DNA of 64,000 bases, taken from positions 62,258-126,257 of the forward strand of contig QKWP01001260.1 in NCBI GenBank assembly GCA_003550325.1. Reading direction: 5' to 3'. The notes under the pieces are model-generated. The model did not search any database and was not told where the DNA came from. It saw nothing but the letters and a program-made list of their open reading frames with translations. Source of the stretch: Gigaspora rosea. Lineage: Eukaryota > Glomeromycota > Glomeromycetes > Diversisporales > Gigasporaceae. Shown here piece after piece: positions 12,175 to 24,420 of the stretch. The translations under genes were made by a program, and so were the position numbers. Position 1 is the stretch's first letter. Every line of letters starts with the position of its first letter.

Positions 12175-12411
12175 TAGGGCTCTGACAGACCCGGACTGAG
12201 GCCGGACTTTAGGTAAGTCCGAGTCCGGTTCGAATTTCGAACCGGACTCGGACTCAAACTATTTTAAAACTCAGTCTGGTCCGAGTTTGAATATCAAACT
12301 TTTGCTTAGTTCGAGTCCGGTTTGAGCCCGGTCCGAAAAGTTTGAGTCCGGTCTGAAAGTCCGAAACCCAATCCAACACGCATAGTGTTCTGTCCTGGTA
12401 AGTATCACCCG

Positions 12412-12535
12412 GGTCTAGAAATGGGTTTTATGCATGTGCATGATTCCCCAATCATGCGCGTGAATGCGCATTAATTTGCATGTTTCCGAATCATGCGCAT
12501 TTTATCTCATCAAAATTTATATAGGTACTAGCATC
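12412..12535. repeat. GCATGC-rich fragment with TAGAAATGGG end
   Basis: TAGAAATGGGTTTTATGCAT is followed by ATGCGCATT and GCATGTGCATGA words. This resembles the short element at 61307-61469 and the end CATTTTCCCCATCACTA near 16430-16445. ATCACCCGG occurs on both sides (12404-12412 and 12533-12541), possibly a duplication, but it does not fit the expected ends cleanly. Confidence 0.4.
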
Positions 12536-13381
12536 ACCCGGTATAAAACTTGTCTACATCATAAATTTAATGCATTTTAAATAAGAACATGATTTTAATA
12601 TTTTGTTTGTTTATTATATTATTTATTAGGTTGATATAAATAAATTATACTTTAAACTTATACTGGCTTTTCAGTTTTTTACCTGTACAGTAAGCACTTA
12701 TTTTATTTTTCTATTATATACTTTACATAGTACGGAATATAATAAGAATAGCGCAAGTTGAAAGCTGTATTAGATTGCTTGTTACGGTTTTATTATAAGG
12801 TTAATAAATTGTAACGTATTAATAAATAAGAAAAAATTCTAATCCTTATTTTTTTTTAACAAATAAAAATATTATTTGAGGCTTAAATACAGATAATATA
12901 AAGATTAACGTTAATACGGATAAAACATGTAATTTTTATATCATAAATAGACATAAGCCATTCGTGTCAGTGAAGTTTTAAATACACTGCTTGCATGTTC
13001 GGGAATCGATCTTTTTAAAGAAAATCAGCGCGGATCCGTTAATCAGAAATCGAAACCTACTAGAATGTGTAACAAGAAATTTTATCAAAAAAGTATAAAT
13101 AAAACGTAAGTTTGCAAGGTGGGTGGGTGGGCAGTACTCGCATCCACTTATTTGCGTAAGTAATACAAGCTCCTGGAGAGGAAATAGCCAATCAGAGAGT
13201 GTAAATTTTGCCTATTTCAGATCAGCCCGACGAAGAATTCGAACACGCGTAAAAGAAAAAAAAGCGTAAATGCGCAAAAACTAATGTTTAAATTGATCTT
13301 GGTGCACTAATTAAAAATGACGGTAATGAAATTTTACTTATATTAAGCATCACTCTAACCTATAGCCTCTAACGTTAAGAC

Positions 13382-14371
13382 TAGTGATGTGCCACGTACA
13401 TTACTATACGTACAGTACTATACGTACTGTACGTACTGTACGCTAAAATTTTTGCCGATCATTTATTAAGAGGGTCGATAGAATTATTTATGTGCCAATT
13501 GACCAATCAAATTCGTTAATTGATCAACACCCGATGAAGCTTTCTTGTTAGATAAATTAAATTTGTACATAATGCATCTAAAGTAGCGATCTATCTAAAG
13601 TAGCTACTTTAGATATATAAAGTAGCGCCTTAATAAAATTAAGCAGGTATGTACATAGTATATTACTAATTTGCTATATTAAATATTTGCTTATTAAAAT
13701 AGGTTTAAACATTACTTTAATTATAAGATAGAATAACCTTAAAAAAAATTAAAATATAGATACTAATTTAATTTTATTATATGATCTTAATTTTTTATAT
13801 AAGCATTATACATACTGTACACTAAAAAAATTTGGGTATTATTTTAATGATTACACATCACTAGCTGCATACTTTAAAACAATGCAGATCTGTCACTAGA
13901 TCACGAGAATTTTGCCTATACGTACAAAGTCTTTTCTTGGATAAATGCATTATATAATTTTTTATTTATTAATTTTTTTTTTTTGTTATTGAATCAAATT
14001 TATATGACCTAATTAGCAACTCGACTAAAATTTCTGAACAAAATTTAATTTGAAATCAATTCGTTTATAATAGATTTACTACAGTTTGTTCATTTTATAT
14101 GTTCATTTCGTTTGCCTCTTTTCTGGGAGTCCTGGAAAGTGATGTTAACCAGATAATTAACTTCGAATGACCTAAATATTTATCTATTAAAATAGAATTA
14201 AATATTATCTGTTATATTAATTGTAATATAGACTAATATTAAAAAAAATTTTAAAATATAACCACTAGAGCAATTTTACTATATAATTACTATACGTACT
14301 GTATGTACTGTACTTACTGTACGTACTGTACGCTAAAAAAATTTGGACATCATATAAATGACACATCACTA
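13382..14371. mobile_element. Deleted relative of the TAGAGATGTG hAT family, nested
   Basis: Starts TAGTGATGTGCCACGTAC and ends GACACATCACTA. It is flanked by GTTAAGAC (13374-13381) and GTTAAGTC (14372-14379), 7 of 8 identical. It shares with the full hAT copies the GTACTGTACGTACTGTACG subterminal words and the palindrome CTAAAGTAGCTACTTTAGAT (13600-13618 area). A second right-end-like sequence ending ACACATCACTA lies at 13863, so the unit may be two overlapping insertions or an internal duplication of the right end. No transposase remains. Confidence 0.72.
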
Positions 14372-15194
14372 GTTAAGTCCCTAATCCTAAATTTTTATCT
14401 CGCGTACTTAGTATATTTACAAAATCGGATTCCCTTTTTTATTTTGTGTTACCTGCACAATTAAGTAAAATGGGCAGTACTCTAGTAATGGTTTACGAAT
14501 TCGAAATAGTAAATTTAAATAGAGTATATAAAAACCTAAAGAATTTTTTAGGCTAATTTGGCATGATCTGATTCTAAAGGAGAATATGCAGACAAAGACA
14601 GGCTGATCTTTGATCAAGTATTTTCACGGTAACTAAGGAAAAATTTTATTTATTTTAATTAAAATAATATATAAAAAAAAAGGAAAACCCCAAATATGGA
14701 AAACAAGCATCGTACAAGAAAAGTACAGAAGTACCGAATTAGAACAAAACTATGCAAACAAACTGTATTCTATGTTAAAAAAAATAGGTTGTTGATTGGT
14801 ATAATTTCGTCAAATGGGAGTCTCTAAATACACCCATTTCATTTTCTGATTTCAAAATTTTGATACACAAATAAGATTTTTTAAACTCTTATTTATTTCT
14901 GAAATACACCTAGATCTTCTTTGTCTGGCCACTAATGACACATGACGAATACGTAAGTTAGAATAAAATGTACAAAGTACTGTAAACTTCATCTTTTTTT
15001 TACTGCTAATCCTGGACCCGGACAGGTTCACGAACTTCGAACCGGACCCGGACTGAACCTATAATCATGTTTGAGTCCGGTTCGGGTTCGGTACTTTAGG
15101 TTCAGGTCCGAGTCCGGTTCGAAATTTCCAAAATTTATGGATCGAGTCCGGGTTTGAGTCTGGGTCCGCCCGGACCCGGACTTCAGAGCCCCTA

Positions 15195-15202
15195 CTCCTG
15201 AG
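15195..15202 (+). repeat. Right 8 bp target-site duplication CTCCTGAG
   Basis: Exact match to 12167-12174. Confidence 0.9.
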
Positions 15203-15345
15203 CCATGACAACACCAAATTATAGTACAATTAGTAAATTTTTTTAAAAATTTCCACAATACAGCAATAGTCAGTAAGTATTTAACATCAAATTAGATAGA
15301 AACAACAACAGTTAATTCCAATTAACATCTTATCATAATTCCTAA

Positions 15346-16400
15346 GGTCATGCTAAGTTAATTTTTTGTTTTGCATTAAGAGTTTTTACGCCACCTTTTT
15401 TCACTTGATTAACTTTTTTGGGGATTAGTATAAAATTTAATTTTTTGTTATGGAATCCTAAAACATGGGTCGGTCGGTCTTTTTTTTTTTGATTTACTGT
15501 TAAATTAACAGAATAATATTCACATATAAAGTTATGCAAAGCTAATTTTTATTTTGCACAACAAGGAATCAAAAAGTAGGTCAGCAATTACATTTTTACT
15601 GCCAAACCTATCGAACATTTATGAGAAATAAGATCTCCATTGGATAAAAATAGTGGAAAAAAATAAATGTCAAAAATCGAACAATTGGAACAATTAAGAT
15701 CTAAAAAAAAAATTTTTTTGAAAAATTGAAAAAATGGGTCTGCATGTAATGCAAAATGAAAATCAACTTTGTGTAGTTTTATCTCTTCGCTCAGTCTGCT
15801 TGCCGTGGTATGCGGGAAACCACCAACTGCTCCCACAGCAACACCCAATGCAATCATTTTACACGTTACATGGAATCTGAAAACATGGGTCGGTCAGGTC
15901 ATTTTTTTAATTTACTGTAAATAATAGAATATAATAATGTTCATATCTAAATTAAGCAAGGTTAATTGTAAATTTTACACAACAAGGAATCAAAAAATTG
16001 AGTCAGCAATCATTTTTTTCCATCAGTCCTATCGGAAAGGTTGCCATCATGTTCATGTAACACCAGAGGAAAAAAAAATAAATATTAAAAATCAAGCAAT
16101 TGGCACAATCGGGTCTAAAAAAAAAATCTGAAAAATTAAAAAATGAGTTGGCTATAATGCAAAAACGAAAATAAACTTTGCATAACCTTAAGTCTAAGGC
16201 CACACAAATTGATTTTTTGTTTTGCATTACATAGAACCTGAAAACTTGGGCCGGTCAATAGTTTTTTTTTTTCTTTTTTTTTAATTTACTGTAAATTAAT
16301 AGAATAATGTTCACATTTAAGCCTACACAAAGTTAATTCCAATCAATTAAGGAAACATAGATACAAAAGTCTAAAAAAATTCCGAAAAGAAAATGAATTA
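15346..16400. mobile_element. Cluster of Harbinger-like MITEs
   Basis: Three adjacent related units. Unit a starts TAA|GGTCATGCTAAGTT at 15346 and its right arm ends CAACTTTGTGT near 15774. Unit b is recognisable from ACATGGAATCTGAAAAC at 15868 and ends TTTGCATAACC|TTA at 16187. Unit c starts TAA|GGCCACACAAATTG at 16198 and fades out near 16400. All share TTTGTTTTGCATTA, TTTACTGTAAAT, ACACAACAAGGAATCAAAAA and GGGTCAGCAAT. GG-initiated termini next to TAA or TTA match PIF/Harbinger target preference; superfamily is inference. The outer element at 26627-32567 belongs to the same family. Short frames here are shadows. Confidence 0.65.
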
Positions 16401-16769
16401 CATTTTATATAACATGTGCATTAATGCGCATTTTCCCCATCACTACAAATGAAACTGTAATGATTAAATCATATCAAATATAATAAAATTTAACCATTGA
16501 ATATACCGTATTTGCAACTTAGTTTATAATAGAATGTTTTACATAATTATATTAAAACCAAATTGTAATATTGGCTAATGTGATTTAATTATAGAATTTT
16601 TTGCAATAGTTAATATAATTAAAAATGCTGAATAAGATGGGTGTCACGAATGCGCCACCTGTCACACTAGTAAAATTATAAAAAAATACCTTTTTATAAG
16701 CACATAATAATAAAAACCTTTATACAATTATACAATTTGTATGATACAGACTGCATAATTATATAGAAG

Positions 16770-17000
16770 AAAGACAATATAGTAACCACCAAAGCCAAAA
16801 ATATAATTCCACACAAAGAAGTGACAAAAAGAAAATCAGAAACCTATTTAGAAAGAAAAGAGTAGTAGTTAACTTTGTTTATAAAATCAAAATTAACAAC
16901 AAAATATATAGTAACCCAAAGCCAAAAATGTAATTCTATACAAAAGTAATGAAGAAAAAGAAAGAAAAAGGTGATAAAAGTTATAAGAAATCAAAATTAA
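16770..17000. repeat. Satellite fragment of the 117-129 bp family
   Basis: Nearly two units matching 8660-9770 (AATATAGTAACCACCAAAGC, AAAATCAGAAACCTATTTAG, AACAACAAAATATATAGTAA). Further AT-rich DNA without features extends to about 17536. Confidence 0.7.
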
Positions 17001-17545
17001 CTAATATAATAAATAGTCAAATACGTATATATATAATTTTATTAAAAATAAAGAGAATGATTATCAATGATAAATTTCAAATTTATTTAATTATATAATA
17101 ATTTTCAAAGTAAAGTGAAGCAAAGACTATATGCTGGTATATAATGACTAATTCAGTTTCTGCTTTATTTTGCTTTGGACAATCATATTCGGGGGTTTTC
17201 AAAGTTGATATTTTTGTATTTGACCTGTATATTCAAGTTAAACTTTGAATATTGTAAATATTTAAATTTAAATATAATGTGATAAAATTGTTAAAACCAC
17301 AAAACCCAAGTTATTTAATTAAATGTAAATAAAATTTATACACCGGATACATATATATAGTAGTCAGTCAAGTAATTGAATATAAACCAATTGATAGCAA
17401 CTAATCATTCTGTAATGATTTAAATAAATTCAATAAGGATTGAGCAATTAGTATATAATGATTTATATCTATTTTCAATTTATATCAATTTTAGATATAT
17501 ATAAATTGATATATATTATTATTTTTTACTCAGCTTGGCAGCTTC

Positions 17546-17801
17546 AGTGTTGGCAAAATATGGACATGGACAATATGGACCATTAGACATGGACATTTAT
17601 GGATTATGTCCATATTTTCCTTTTTTTCTTTTTTATTGGGCATTAAACACTTAGTCTCAAATCAAACACATATGCTACAGTTCCGAAATATACCAAAGCT
17701 TCAAGTAAGATGCGGACATGGACACTATTTGAATAGTTCATGTCCATATTTTCCAAGTCCAAATAAAAATTTTTAGTTGACATAGTCCAAATGCAAACAC
17801 T
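17546..17801. mobile_element. Small inverted-repeat element with 9 bp target duplication
   Basis: The ends are AGTGTTGGCAAAATATGGAC and, from the right, AGTGTTTGCATTTGGAC. The flanks are GGCAGCTTC (17537-17545) and GACAGCTTC (17802-17810), 8 of 9 identical. Repeated ATGGACATGGAC and GTCCATATTTTCC words face each other inside. A 9 bp duplication is typical of Mutator-like elements; an 8 bp hAT reading is less consistent here. The 63-residue minus frame over it is not convincing. Confidence 0.6.
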
Positions 17802-17810
17802 GACAGCTTC

Positions 17811-20800
17811 ACAGATTGCTATTATTATTTTCACATGCTATTCATTTCTTAAGAGCTAGTAATTTCTTGCTACAGTCCAGTATACAATTAATACTTTTTT
17901 ATTATATATTTTTTGATACCATTGGCATATCAATATGTAATAACTGTAATTTTTTGTCTACTGTAACCATCGTAATAAAACTATACAATTCGTTGATGAA
18001 GGTATTTACTAAAAGCAAAAGTCATTTTAAAACTAATACTAAAAAAACAAATCTATAAAGTTTGATAAAGATATTAATAGATAATTCTATTATGTATTTA
18101 TGAGTGTCATAAATGGTATGAATATGATTCATAAAAATCGATTGAATAGTTGTTAATAAGTATGATATCATAAAAATGGCTATTTAAATGAAGCAGGGTA
18201 GAAATTAGCTCTCCTCTTTTGTCTCTGCTGCTAGCTCGACAAAAGTCTAGCTTTGCCGTAAATGCCCACCACCTGTCAGGAGTGATGAAAATAATTTAAA
18301 GTGATAGTAATGGGGAAAGTAGGTGATTAGTTTATCGTTATGGGCATGACCTCGATAGGCCGGAAGAACAATCCGGATATCAGGATAGGGAGCTCGATAA
18401 CCCGACCAAATAGGTCGGAAATCAAAGTGAATGAATGAAAAGCGAACGTTACTATGAAGTATCTGTAGACCACATGAACAACAATGCGAGACCCTGCATA
18501 AAGTATTTCATAGTGTTTTTATAATTTATATATGTTTTATGATCAACCAGATCAGGATCGGAATACGTCGAAGCTAGGCCGGCATTAAAACAGTAATACT
18601 AGTTAACAAAAGTTTGAAAGATTAGGCAAAAATTCATCAATTCGGTCCATTTCGGCCCGGAATTTTGGATGCTACGAACTTTATGATTTTAACGATCAAT
18701 AATTATTTTCATATGTCCGTAAAAAAATCGAAAGAAAATTAACGACAAAGTTACACATAAGTATATTCAAATAAGGTCTTTTTTTTTTTTATTATTAATT
18801 TTATATCGCATTAGGATTTTATATTCTCATAGTAATAACAATAGAAATTGCGATTGCAATATCAAGGTGAACTATCAATATTAAATATACAGGGTATTGT
18901 TTCGAAAATAAGTGTGATTAAAAAAAAAAAAAAGAATTTCAAATTGAATCAAAAAATTCAATAGGCGTATGTGTTGATAAAATTAGGTTCTATATTTACT
19001 ATTTAGTACATACTTTAAAAAATTTAAGATTTATATAACGTTTTGAAATCCAAAATTAGATTTTTGTCATGCAAGGAATCTCGGCTGTAGATCTTCTGCA
19101 TAAAAATGATACAAACATACCAAAAAAAATGCTGATAACGCATACGTACTATCATTACTCTACACTGCATATTCATTGAAGGTCCGTATTAAAGACACAG
19201 ACGCAAAGTGCCGAGCGTTAAAGTGCCAATTAGTATTTCTACTTACAAAATTTCTTGGCGAAAGTTTGGGTTTTGTGCCTGCGCCTGCGCTGTTAGGCAT
19301 CACGAGCCTTGATTGCAGACCCTTAGTGCTCATATATGGTAAGATTGACCAAAATTAAAAAATCTTTTTAAAAAATTATAAATTTTTTTTAATTATTTTA
19401 CTAATCTGAATTTTTACGCTATTTTATACAGTACTGTATCAGCTTGTCTGCATACCCAATTGGAATTATTGGCTGCACTACTTAATTTTTAATATTTACC
19501 ATTCAATCGATTGCAATTATACATTTTTTGTTATGCATGCAGATAGATAACAATAATATGCAGATAGATAATAATGCATAAAGGTGTTCAGGATCAATGA
19601 TAAGATTACTGATTTCGAATATAATTTGTGACGTATTTGTTTCTAAATGAGTGAATCGGGTGTATTAATAGGCGATGTGCCGTGAGATGATATAATCGAC
19701 GATGTTCTATTTTTCGATGGTAATATTAAGAAATACACTTATTGATTCGGAATTTCAAAAATCAAATAGGATTTTTAAACTCCCATTTAATTTTGAAATA
19801 AATTAATTCTGAATCACTCTAATATATATATTTTATGAAATTTATATTATTGAAACTTTTGATAAATTTTGTTTCTTTAAAAGTCTTTTTGCGTGCCATC
19901 ATTAGGTCTTTTAGTCTCATGATTCTTATTTTATTTAATTAAAACGATTCGAGTTAGTGCAGTAGTAGCCCGGATATTTTCGGAAAATTCATTTAAACAA
20001 TTACAACTTTTTTTTTTACTGTAAGCTTAGCATATAAATTTACCTTCGTTATTTATCAGATGTAGTACTTTTGTTCAAGTTTATTATCAGTTTCATCAAT
20101 TGCATTATCAGTTGTTTGATCCGATTTTTAGACTATACAATTATATATCTTCGGTTTGTAATTTGCAAAGTTTCATCAGATAACACAGTAAAGCTTCTAT
20201 AAATACATGCTCTTTGTGACCAAACTTTAATAACGTGCACTTAGAGAACAATGAAATAATGTGCATTTACGGAGGCCATGCACATATTTGGTCCAGAATT
20301 TGATGTGCATTTAGAGAGTTTGTGCACTTGTAGATGCACTTGTAGAGGGTGCTCTCATAGAATGTTTTACCGTTAAAATAAATATTTGTACAATATTTGT
20401 GATTATGTGTACCTATGTATGTATTATATTACCTGCATAGCAAACTTTAGGATAATTAATAAATAATATAGATTTGAGATCAATATTGCTGTTATAAGTA
20501 AATCTAAAAGATCTTCTATTTTTATTCGTATATACATACTGTACGTATGCTGTAGACTTACAATGTAACTTAAAGTCAATTTTTATACGTTTACTTAGTC
20601 AAATTTCAAATCATTGTATTATGTAAGTTATTATGTAAGATTATCCCTATACGTACATTTTAACAACTGAATTCTATGGTATTGTCCGTTCAGTGGTGTC
20701 TCAATCCCAATAATTTGTGTGTTACAATGAAATAGTGGAATGCCGAAAGTCATTCTACAAATATGTAAGTACGTATGTTAAATTACAAATATAATGCAGT

Positions 20801-21295
20801 GCTTATTAATTAATGGTTGTAAATAGATAGTTGATTTGAAACCATTAAAGTTAGAGTTAGGATGAGTGAGGATCAGATTTTAGATGTAGGGTATTATGGT
20901 CCAATCTAAGTGGATTCCAAATCAACTTTAATTCAGTTTTCACAACATAACGAGCTGTCTCGTATTAAAATACTCACTTTGCCGAAAGATTTTATTTAAT
21001 TTTGAATAGATATAATTTCAGTAAAAAAAGTTTACTAATACGTACATTAAGGTGCGACCTAAACTATATCAACCATAGTCAGGGTAATACATGAGATCGT
21101 TAATTTCGGATTTTTTATAGGTCATATATTTAAATATTAAATTACATCAGTATCTAACAAAAGTGTATACTGTATACGTTTTTTTTTATTTTGAAACTCT
21201 CACTAGCTCTACATGGCAATAGAGCAATTTTTTAAATAATATTTTAATATTTATGTAATGGTCAAATGATTTTAATAAACTATTGAAAAAAACTA
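17811..21295. other. Intergenic DNA, mostly featureless
   Basis: I find no supportable gene. At 18330-18480 a moderately GC-rich stretch (GATAGGCCGGAAGAACAATC, CCCGACCAAATAGGTCGG) contains a small inverted repeat and may be a remnant of an older element. At 19176-19358 a 60-residue frame has mixed composition but no recognisable domain. At 20190-20380 there is a patch of GTGCATTTAGAGA-type repeats with imperfect inverted ends (CAGTAAAGC and, from the right, CGGTAAAAC), probably a MITE. Confidence 0.4.
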
Positions 21296-21640
21296 TGTCA
21301 CGGGTTTAAAGTGACATTTCCGAAAATTGGCGGAGTAAAATCCGATCACTAGAGTAATGTCAACCTCTGGGACTTTCGACTGTCATTACGGGCTTAGAGA
21401 TCGTCTGTAGAGGTTCCAGCAATACTGACGCATCTACAAAGGAGAACCTTCGCGAAAGTATAGTACGTTGAGAGTTAGTAAGAAAGGGAAAGCATTAGTC
21501 AATATCTTGTAAATCCCTTATGTACTCCTTTTGATATATAAGTTATAAAAAAGATGTAGTTTCGTTTTTGTAATATAATCATCCTTTAGGGATATAAACT
21601 AACAAACTTCTAATAAAATATTTCTAATCACCATTGTCAC
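21296..21640 (+). mobile_element. Possible solo LTR or LTR fragment
   Basis: Begins TGTCACGGGTTTAAAGTGAC, has higher GC than the surroundings, contains a TATATAAG-like box near 21535 and an AATAAAA signal near 21612, and ends near CCATTGTCACGTCA. This order (TG start, promoter, polyadenylation signal, CA end) is LTR-like. No matching second LTR, retrotransposon coding region or convincing 5 bp duplication is visible, so the call is tentative. Confidence 0.35.
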
Positions 21641-22304
21641 GTCACGTCTTTGGCGAACTGCTGTATTATATTATTTAATAATTTTTAGCATACAAAAAAG
21701 AGGTCGTCTTTTCCCCGCAACACTAGTTAAAAGCTTCAAGTTAAAAAAAAAAAACTATGTACACCTTTGTCAGATATTTGTGTTAAAAAATGGGACATTC
21801 CCATTTCATTTTCACATTTCAAAAATTTTGATACACAAATAGGATCGATAAAAAAATTTTTTTCTGTAAAGGTTCCAAATTTTATTAGCAAAGGGATAGG
21901 ATAATGTAAAAATTCAGCCAATATGTTATAAGGCCTCTTCAATAATTGATCAAAATCATAAAATTATTTTTTTATTTTTTATTTTTTTATTATTTTTTTT
22001 TTTTAGAATATATGTAACATACTATCAAAATTTAATGTGGTTCATAGTTCGAAATGACATTCAGTGTTCTTAAACATATTATATATCTTTTAAATGTTAT
22101 TTCACAGAATTATTGGCTTTATTATTAATTCGTAATGTTGTTCTTAATAGAGATGAAATGTGAAGCAATGCCTCGGAACCTAACGGATCCGTTTTCTTAG
22201 TTTGTAAAATGTTTTTTAGAAGGGTTATGATAAATAATTTAATTACAGATTTAAGAAAAAATTTTTTGTATGATAATTAAAAGAATGAAATTAGTAAAAA
22301 AATT

Positions 22305-23235
22305 CTATAACATTTTTAACATTTGTTTAGCCTTTTCATTATTTTGAGATAAATCTGCTGATTCATCATTAACAAGTATAATATTAATCTGTCCATCATC
22401 ATCAACCGTACAGTTTGATTCATCTATTACATTCGTAAGTGGTAGGTGTATATTATTTGGATTAGTTATTATATTATTTGGATTAGCCTGATTAATTTGA
22501 TTAGTTTGATTACTTCTAGAACTTTCAATAACGGGATCAGTTAAGGATATTGAATTAGTTGACAAATCTACTGGGGAGGAATCTTTTAAAAGAATGGGTT
22601 CAGGAGGAATTAAAAGATTATTTTGATCATCATTTCGACTGTCATAAGTTATATTCTGCTTTGAATCGTTCTTTCTAGATAAAGTACTATTAATCTTATT
22701 TCCAGCATAAGAATCGACTTGTGATAAAATTTTTGGTGAAATTAATTGAGATGAATTTTTTGGAACCGAAAAAAGTTTAATCAATAGCATGTATCTTAAC
22801 CATTCTAAAAGAGATGGTTGTAAAACTAAACTATTACTAGTGCTATTAATAATTCTATATTCGATAGAGTTATTATTATTATTGTTATTAATAAAATTGT
22901 TATTAATAACATTATTAATAATATTATTATTGGTAATATCATTTTTAATAATATTGTTATTGGAAATATCATTATTAATATCATTATTGGTAATATTATT
23001 ATTAATAGTATTGTTATTGGTAATATCATTATTACGATTTATAACTTGCAATTCAACAATATCGTTAGATTTTCTTAGCATGCTGAATTCATCAATAATG
23101 GCTTTGTTGTGAGATCGATGAGGATAGTGTGACTCAAAAGAGTTAACATTGGAGATCCACAAATTTAGTTTAATATCCTCGAAAGTACGTGTAACAGCAA
23201 TATCTTGAGAAAATACTAAGGCATTCAGAAATCCT

Positions 23236-23304
<69 letters not shown>

Positions 23305-24420
23305 TATACCTGAAAGTGATAAGCCAATGTCGCAGAGCAATAATAGAGTAAGAGAAACCTCACTATGAACATAAGCATAGGTTTCAACAAAAAGATTAAA
23401 AAATTGAACTACCAATGGCACCAAAGGATACCACATAACCCTTCTGACAACAGAAGAAATCAAATTCCTATTAATAATGGCGGGATAATCTGACACATGA
23501 GAAGAATCAAGATGATCACCGCTTTTTGTCGCAGACTTAAGTTTTCTAATAACCATAATGATAACGAACGCACAATATAAGATGGATAAAACTATCCAAA
23601 TGAAAAGAGTAACCCATTGCCATATTATATTTTCTGCTTGTCCTGAACCACGATACCAACAGCTTCTGTAATAATATTAATAATATATATTGAATATATA
23701 AAATAAATTGAAATAAATATGAAATAAACAAATATATATACACACATGTATGCACATATATAATATTATATACATACACTTCAACGTCATCATAGCCATA
23801 CATATTCTGAACCATAGGAAGTAAAGAAATAAAAAGAGCCGCAAAAATTGTAATTATAAAATAAAATTTCTCATAATTATAACGAAGTCTATGTTCGTGT
23901 ACGAATATTATATGAAGGTTCTAAAATAATTAAAAAAAAAAATAAATGAATTATATACAGTATAAAAAAACACAAAAATGTAATTATATTACATACGCAA
24001 ACTATACAGACGATAAAGAATAGAGATGCAAGGGTAAAAAATACGGTTGCCCAAGTCTAATACAAATAGATCCAAAAAGAAATTAAACAAGTTAATGATA
24101 TCAAAAAAGTAATTATTGAATATTAAAAAGAAAGCTTATAGATATCTTACCGCATATGTACACGAAGCATCAGAAAATTCGGGTTTGTTATCCCAGAACA
24201 AACCATAAAAAAGATGGCCAGAATAACCTATATCACAGAATAAAGCCGCAAAAGTTAAACGAAATGAAACCCTATCAGCAAGATTAGGATACCATATTCG
24301 TATAAAGGTAAATATCGCGAATAAGCTAATGGTAGAAACGAGAGAAATGGCAATCAGGGGAATGCATATTCTAGTTATAGAGGTGTATTGCTCCTTTGTT
24401 ACTGGAATGACGAAAGCCAT
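22305..24420 (-). CDS. Seven-transmembrane receptor-like protein (cAMP receptor/Git3-type), five exons
   Basis: Proposed exons on the minus strand are 24420-24151, 24056-23997, 23920-23778, 23665-23310 and 23233-22305. All four introns have GT-AG ends (GTAAGA, GTATGT, GTATGT, GTATAT donors), and the spliced frame gives 585 residues. Seven hydrophobic segments can be placed, starting at about residues 17, 52, 88 (ATWATVFFTLASLFFIVCIV), 128, 175, 222 and 260. The third crosses the exon 1-2 junction. The order N-terminus, seven helices, long hydrophilic tail, plus an extracellular-loop SCWYRGSG and a final-helix GFLNALVF, suggests the fungal/Dictyostelium cAMP-receptor-like or Git3 class, which signals through heterotrimeric G proteins at the plasma membrane. 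The ligand cannot be inferred. Residues about 340-405 are an Asn/Ile repeat (NNDITNNN-type) from AAT/ATT triplets. Intron 4 is only 76 nt and almost wholly poly(T) plus (TA)13 on the sense strand. The start is the first ATG before the first helix. This is the only apparently intact host gene in the window. Confidence 0.82.
23234..23309 (-). repeat. Homopolymer/dinucleotide tract forming intron 4
   Basis: On the plus strand, 42 consecutive A residues (23241-23282) are followed by (TA)13 (23283-23308). Together with the splice sites they make up the whole intron of the receptor gene. Such tracts are prone to length change and sequencing error. Confidence 0.85.

Larger units (their letters stand above)
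12175..15194. mobile_element. Non-autonomous hAT element, 3.0 kb, (GTCCGAGTCCGG) subterminal repeats
   Basis: The ends are TAGGGCTCTGA at 12175 and, read inward from the right, TAGGGGCTCTGA. A perfect 8 bp duplication flanks the element. Subterminal zones at 12180-12380 and 15010-15190 are unusually GC-rich and built from GTCCGAGTCCGG, GACCCGGAC and GGTTCGAA words in both orientations. No transposase is visible. The interior holds a second hAT derivative (13382-14371), a GCATGC-rich piece at 12412-12530, a G-run GGGTGGGTGGG near 13122 and a short patch at 13100-13270 of more ordinary composition. The 15028-15258 minus frame is a shadow of the subterminal repeat. Confidence 0.88.

Noticed and set aside
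15028..15258. Thr/Arg/Ser-rich minus frame
   Set aside because: It is a translation of the GTCCGAGTCCGG subterminal repeat of the 12175-15194 element.
22789..23112. Leucine/isoleucine-rich plus-strand frame
   Set aside because: It is the antisense of the Asn/Ile triplet repeat in the receptor gene tail.
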